Shown: piece after piece, positions 6,443 through 7,811 of the stretch
How positions within the stretch are numbered: the stretch's first letter is position 1
Layout of the letters: every line of letters starts with the position of its first letter
NCBI GenBank assembly: GCA_017881765.1
Contig: JADGQN010000222.1
Coordinates: 1 to 7,811 of the forward strand
From: Syntrophobacterales bacterium
GTDB taxonomy: Bacteria; Desulfobacterota; Syntrophorhabdia; Syntrophorhabdales; WCHB1-27
Direction of reading: 5' to 3'
Length of the DNA: 7,811 nucleotides
Notes under the pieces: model-generated
The model's database searches: none
Told to the model about the DNA's origin: nothing
What the model saw: only the letters and a program-made list of their open reading frames with translations
Position numbers and translations under genes: made by a program

Positions 6443-7459
6443 TTATTTTATGACACCCATATCTTTCAGCATCTTTGAAAAGTAGGCATAGTTCTGGGCC
6501 ACGATGACGTCAAGGTCCTTGCCCGGCCGGTAGGCGACGGGAAGATTCAGCTCCTTCATGCCCTTGATGAAAGCGGGCTCTTTCATCGCCTGTCTGAAGG
6601 CGTCCTCCAGCTTGCGTACGATCGCATCAGGCACGGCCTTCTGTGTGATGACGGTAAAGTACATGGGATAGGGAAGGCCGTAGAGTTCTTTGATCGTGGG
6701 CACCCCGGGATACTCTGCTGCCGGTTCATCTTTCAGCATCATCACAAGTCTGATCTCTTTTGCTTCGACGAGCGAGGTGTTGAAGTCTCCGGCGCCGAAA
6801 AGCACATGCCCTCCGAGCAGGGCCGTCTGTACTTCAGGCGTTCCCTTGAAGGGGATATGCGTAATCTGGACCTTTTCCTTTTTCGCGACCTCCTCCATCA
6901 TCAGGTTACCCATGCTGTTCACTCCCACCGTGCCGTAAGTCGCCTTCTTCGGGTTCTGGCGGGCGTAGGCGACCAGATCCTTAAAGGTCTTGAACGGGGA
7001 ATCGGCTTTTACATAAACGCCGAAATTGAGTCCGCCGTACTGGATGACAGTCCTTATATCCTTGATGGGGTCATACGGCACCTTCTCCAGAAGCGGGGTC
7101 AGAAAGAGGGGAGGTCCACCGCTGTAGCCTATGGTATACCCGTCCGGTTTTGCCGTAGCGATCGCCGCGGTCCCCACAGAGAGGGCACCTCCCGGTCTAT
7201 TGACGATCACGATGGGCTGCTTCAGGAATTTTTCCGCCTCTCTGCATATCAGGCGGACAGCGAGGTCCGTCGGGCCTCCCGGGGGAACAGGCACGATGTG
7301 TGTTATCGGCTTACTGGGAAACTTTGCGGGATCTTCCTGGCCATAACCGGGTCCGCAAAAAAGAAGTGTGATAAAGATCGCACTCACCAACATCCTTCCA
7401 GCATGCTTCCTTCCAGGGTGCTTCGCTATCGCTGGCGCTACGGCGACTGATAGTTTCAT
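6443..7459 (-). CDS. TctC/Bug-family periplasmic tricarboxylate-type solute receptor
   Basis: This 338-residue protein belongs to the TctC (Bug) receptor family of tripartite tricarboxylate transporters. It binds small carboxylates or related organic molecules in the periplasm. After a long, basic N-terminus (KHPGRKHAGR, 13-22) comes a hydrophobic core (24-34) and a likely cleavage site after GYG (about residue 40). Family hallmarks are FPSKPITHIVPVPPGGPTDL (47-66 region), IVIVNRPGG (83-91), PDGYTIGY (105-112), YGTVGVNSMGNLMMEE (175-190) and HIPFKGTPEVQTALLGGHV (201-219). The C-terminal helix region KLEDAFRQAM (283-292) is also typical. The ATG at 7459 has AAAGGAG seven bases upstream. Cys35 is not in a proper lipobox (F precedes it), so a lipoprotein is unlikely. 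No tctA/tctB membrane genes are adjacent; orphan receptors of this family are common. A decayed paralogue lies directly upstream. Ligand unknown. Confidence 0.92.
   Translation of the reverse strand: MKLSVAVAPAIAKHPGRKHAGRMLVSAIFITLLFCGPGYGQEDPAKFPSKPITHIVPVPPGGPTDLAVRLICREAEKFLKQPIVIVNRPGGALSVGTAAIATAKPDGYTIGYSGGPPLFLTPLLEKVPYDPIKDIRTVIQYGGLNFGVYVKADSPFKTFKDLVAYARQNPKKATYGTVGVNSMGNLMMEEVAKKEKVQITHIPFKGTPEVQTALLGGHVLFGAGDFNTSLVEAKEIRLVMMLKDEPAAEYPGVPTIKELYGLPYPMYFTVITQKAVPDAIVRKLEDAFRQAMKEPAFIKGMKELNLPVAYRPGKDLDVIVAQNYAYFSKMLKDMGVIK
7394..7423 (-). repeat. 15-bp in-frame tandem duplication in the tctC signal-peptide region
   Basis: Two adjacent 15-bp units (7423-7409 and 7408-7394, on the minus strand) differ at two positions and encode KHPGR then KHAGR. 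They lengthen the basic n-region of the signal peptide to about 22 residues. The duplication keeps the frame and the protein looks intact. It probably arose by slippage. Confidence 0.6.
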
Positions 7460-7518
7460 CGGGTGTCTCCTTTCGTGATTATTCTCAGTCTATCACTTTA
7501 TCGAGCCTGTTGCGTCAT

Positions 7519-7811
7519 TCATTTAGCCGCTTCCGACTCTCTCGGCATTTTCAGTTCTCGTATCTGGCCCCCGATACGCACGTAGGCCTCCTCAAGGTAT
7601 TTCTTCCGTATCAGCAGAGTTTCTGTACGTGGGCACCAACTCCAACTTCTCCAGGCCGGCAATGGCCTCCGGGTCAGCCATGGCCTTATGAAGCGCATCG
7701 TCAAATTTATCAAGTGGGGTAGTCGGTTAGCTCCAGTTACCTCCTCTTCACCAGTTCTGGCTCCGGCCATGGCCGAGTGTTACCTGTGGATGGTGGCCGG
7801 TGCGGTAATCA
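7519..7811 (-). pseudogene. Decayed 3' end of a TctC-family receptor gene
   Basis: Peptide pieces typical of the TctC C-terminus occur in order but in changing frames. ITAPATIH starts at 7809 and soon meets a stop. PEPELVKR starts at 7766 in a second frame, with a TAA at 7739-7737. A third frame, open from 7726, gives PLDKFDDALHKAMADPEAIA and GLEKLELVPTYRNSADTE before a TGA at 7594-7592. The final frame gives IRKKYLEEAYVRIGGQIREL and ends at a TGA at 7521-7519. The third piece aligns by eye with KLEDAFRQAMKEPAFIKGMKELNLP of the intact neighbour. At least two, probably three, frameshifts separate the parts. The 5' end lies beyond the window. It is best read as an inactivated tandem paralogue; clustered sequencing errors are the alternative. 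Confidence 0.75.

Noticed and set aside
7476..7497. GTGAT and ATCAC arms separated by 12 bases upstream of tctC, resembling an operator
   Set aside because: Five-base arms with a long spacer arise readily by chance, and no regulator gene is nearby.
1..7811. CRISPR array, tRNA, rRNA, transposase, phage or defence genes
   Set aside because: No regularly spaced repeats, no cloverleaf or rRNA-like segments, and no protein of these families was recognised on either strand.

Overview
The window reads as a piece of an anaerobic, moderately GC-rich bacterial chromosome. A Desulfobacterota-like syntroph or other anaerobic degrader of organic acids or aromatics fits best. That placement is inference from gene content: a tungsten/molybdenum aldehyde:ferredoxin oxidoreductase, an aryl-alcohol-type dehydrogenase, a branched-chain-amino-acid-type (Liv) ABC importer and TctC-type solute receptors. 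No rRNA, tRNA or taxonomic marker is present. All convincing genes lie on the minus strand, so transcription runs from high to low coordinates.

Layout in transcription order. (1) 7811-7519 holds the decayed 3' end of a TctC-family gene. Recognisable peptide pieces lie in shifting frames. (2) 7459-6443 is an intact tctC-family periplasmic receptor with no TctA or TctB partner here. (3) 6442-6179 is a gene-free gap with an imperfect hairpin and a plausible promoter. (4) 6178-4340 is a complete aldehyde:ferredoxin oxidoreductase with all four 4Fe-4S cysteines. (5) 4339-3998 is a gene-free, hairpin-rich gap that looks like a non-coding dispersed repeat. (6) 3997-2903 is a zinc-dependent, NAD-type aryl-alcohol dehydrogenase. 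(7) 2858-1629 is a Liv-type substrate-binding protein, 44 nt after the dehydrogenase. (8) 1628-1321 is a gap with a perfect 11-bp GC-rich hairpin and an AT-rich imperfect inverted repeat. (9) 1320-448 is the permease LivH. (10) 448-324 is a compact element with perfect 12-bp terminal inverted repeats whose edge forms the last base of the livH stop codon. (11) 308-1 is the N-terminal part of the permease LivM, cut by the window edge; livG and livF would be expected beyond it.

How the parts may work together (inference). The dehydrogenase could convert an (aryl) alcohol to an aldehyde with NAD. The oxidoreductase could convert that aldehyde to the acid with ferredoxin, or run in reverse. The receptor and permeases would import a small organic acid, amino acid or aromatic carboxylate. 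Tight spacing groups the dehydrogenase with the Liv receptor.

I found no wholly new multi-gene system. The most unusual content is non-coding: a MITE-like structured element between livH and livM, two further repeat-like intergenic tracts, a strong hairpin without a U-tract behind the receptor gene, and a TctC pseudogene next to its intact paralogue.
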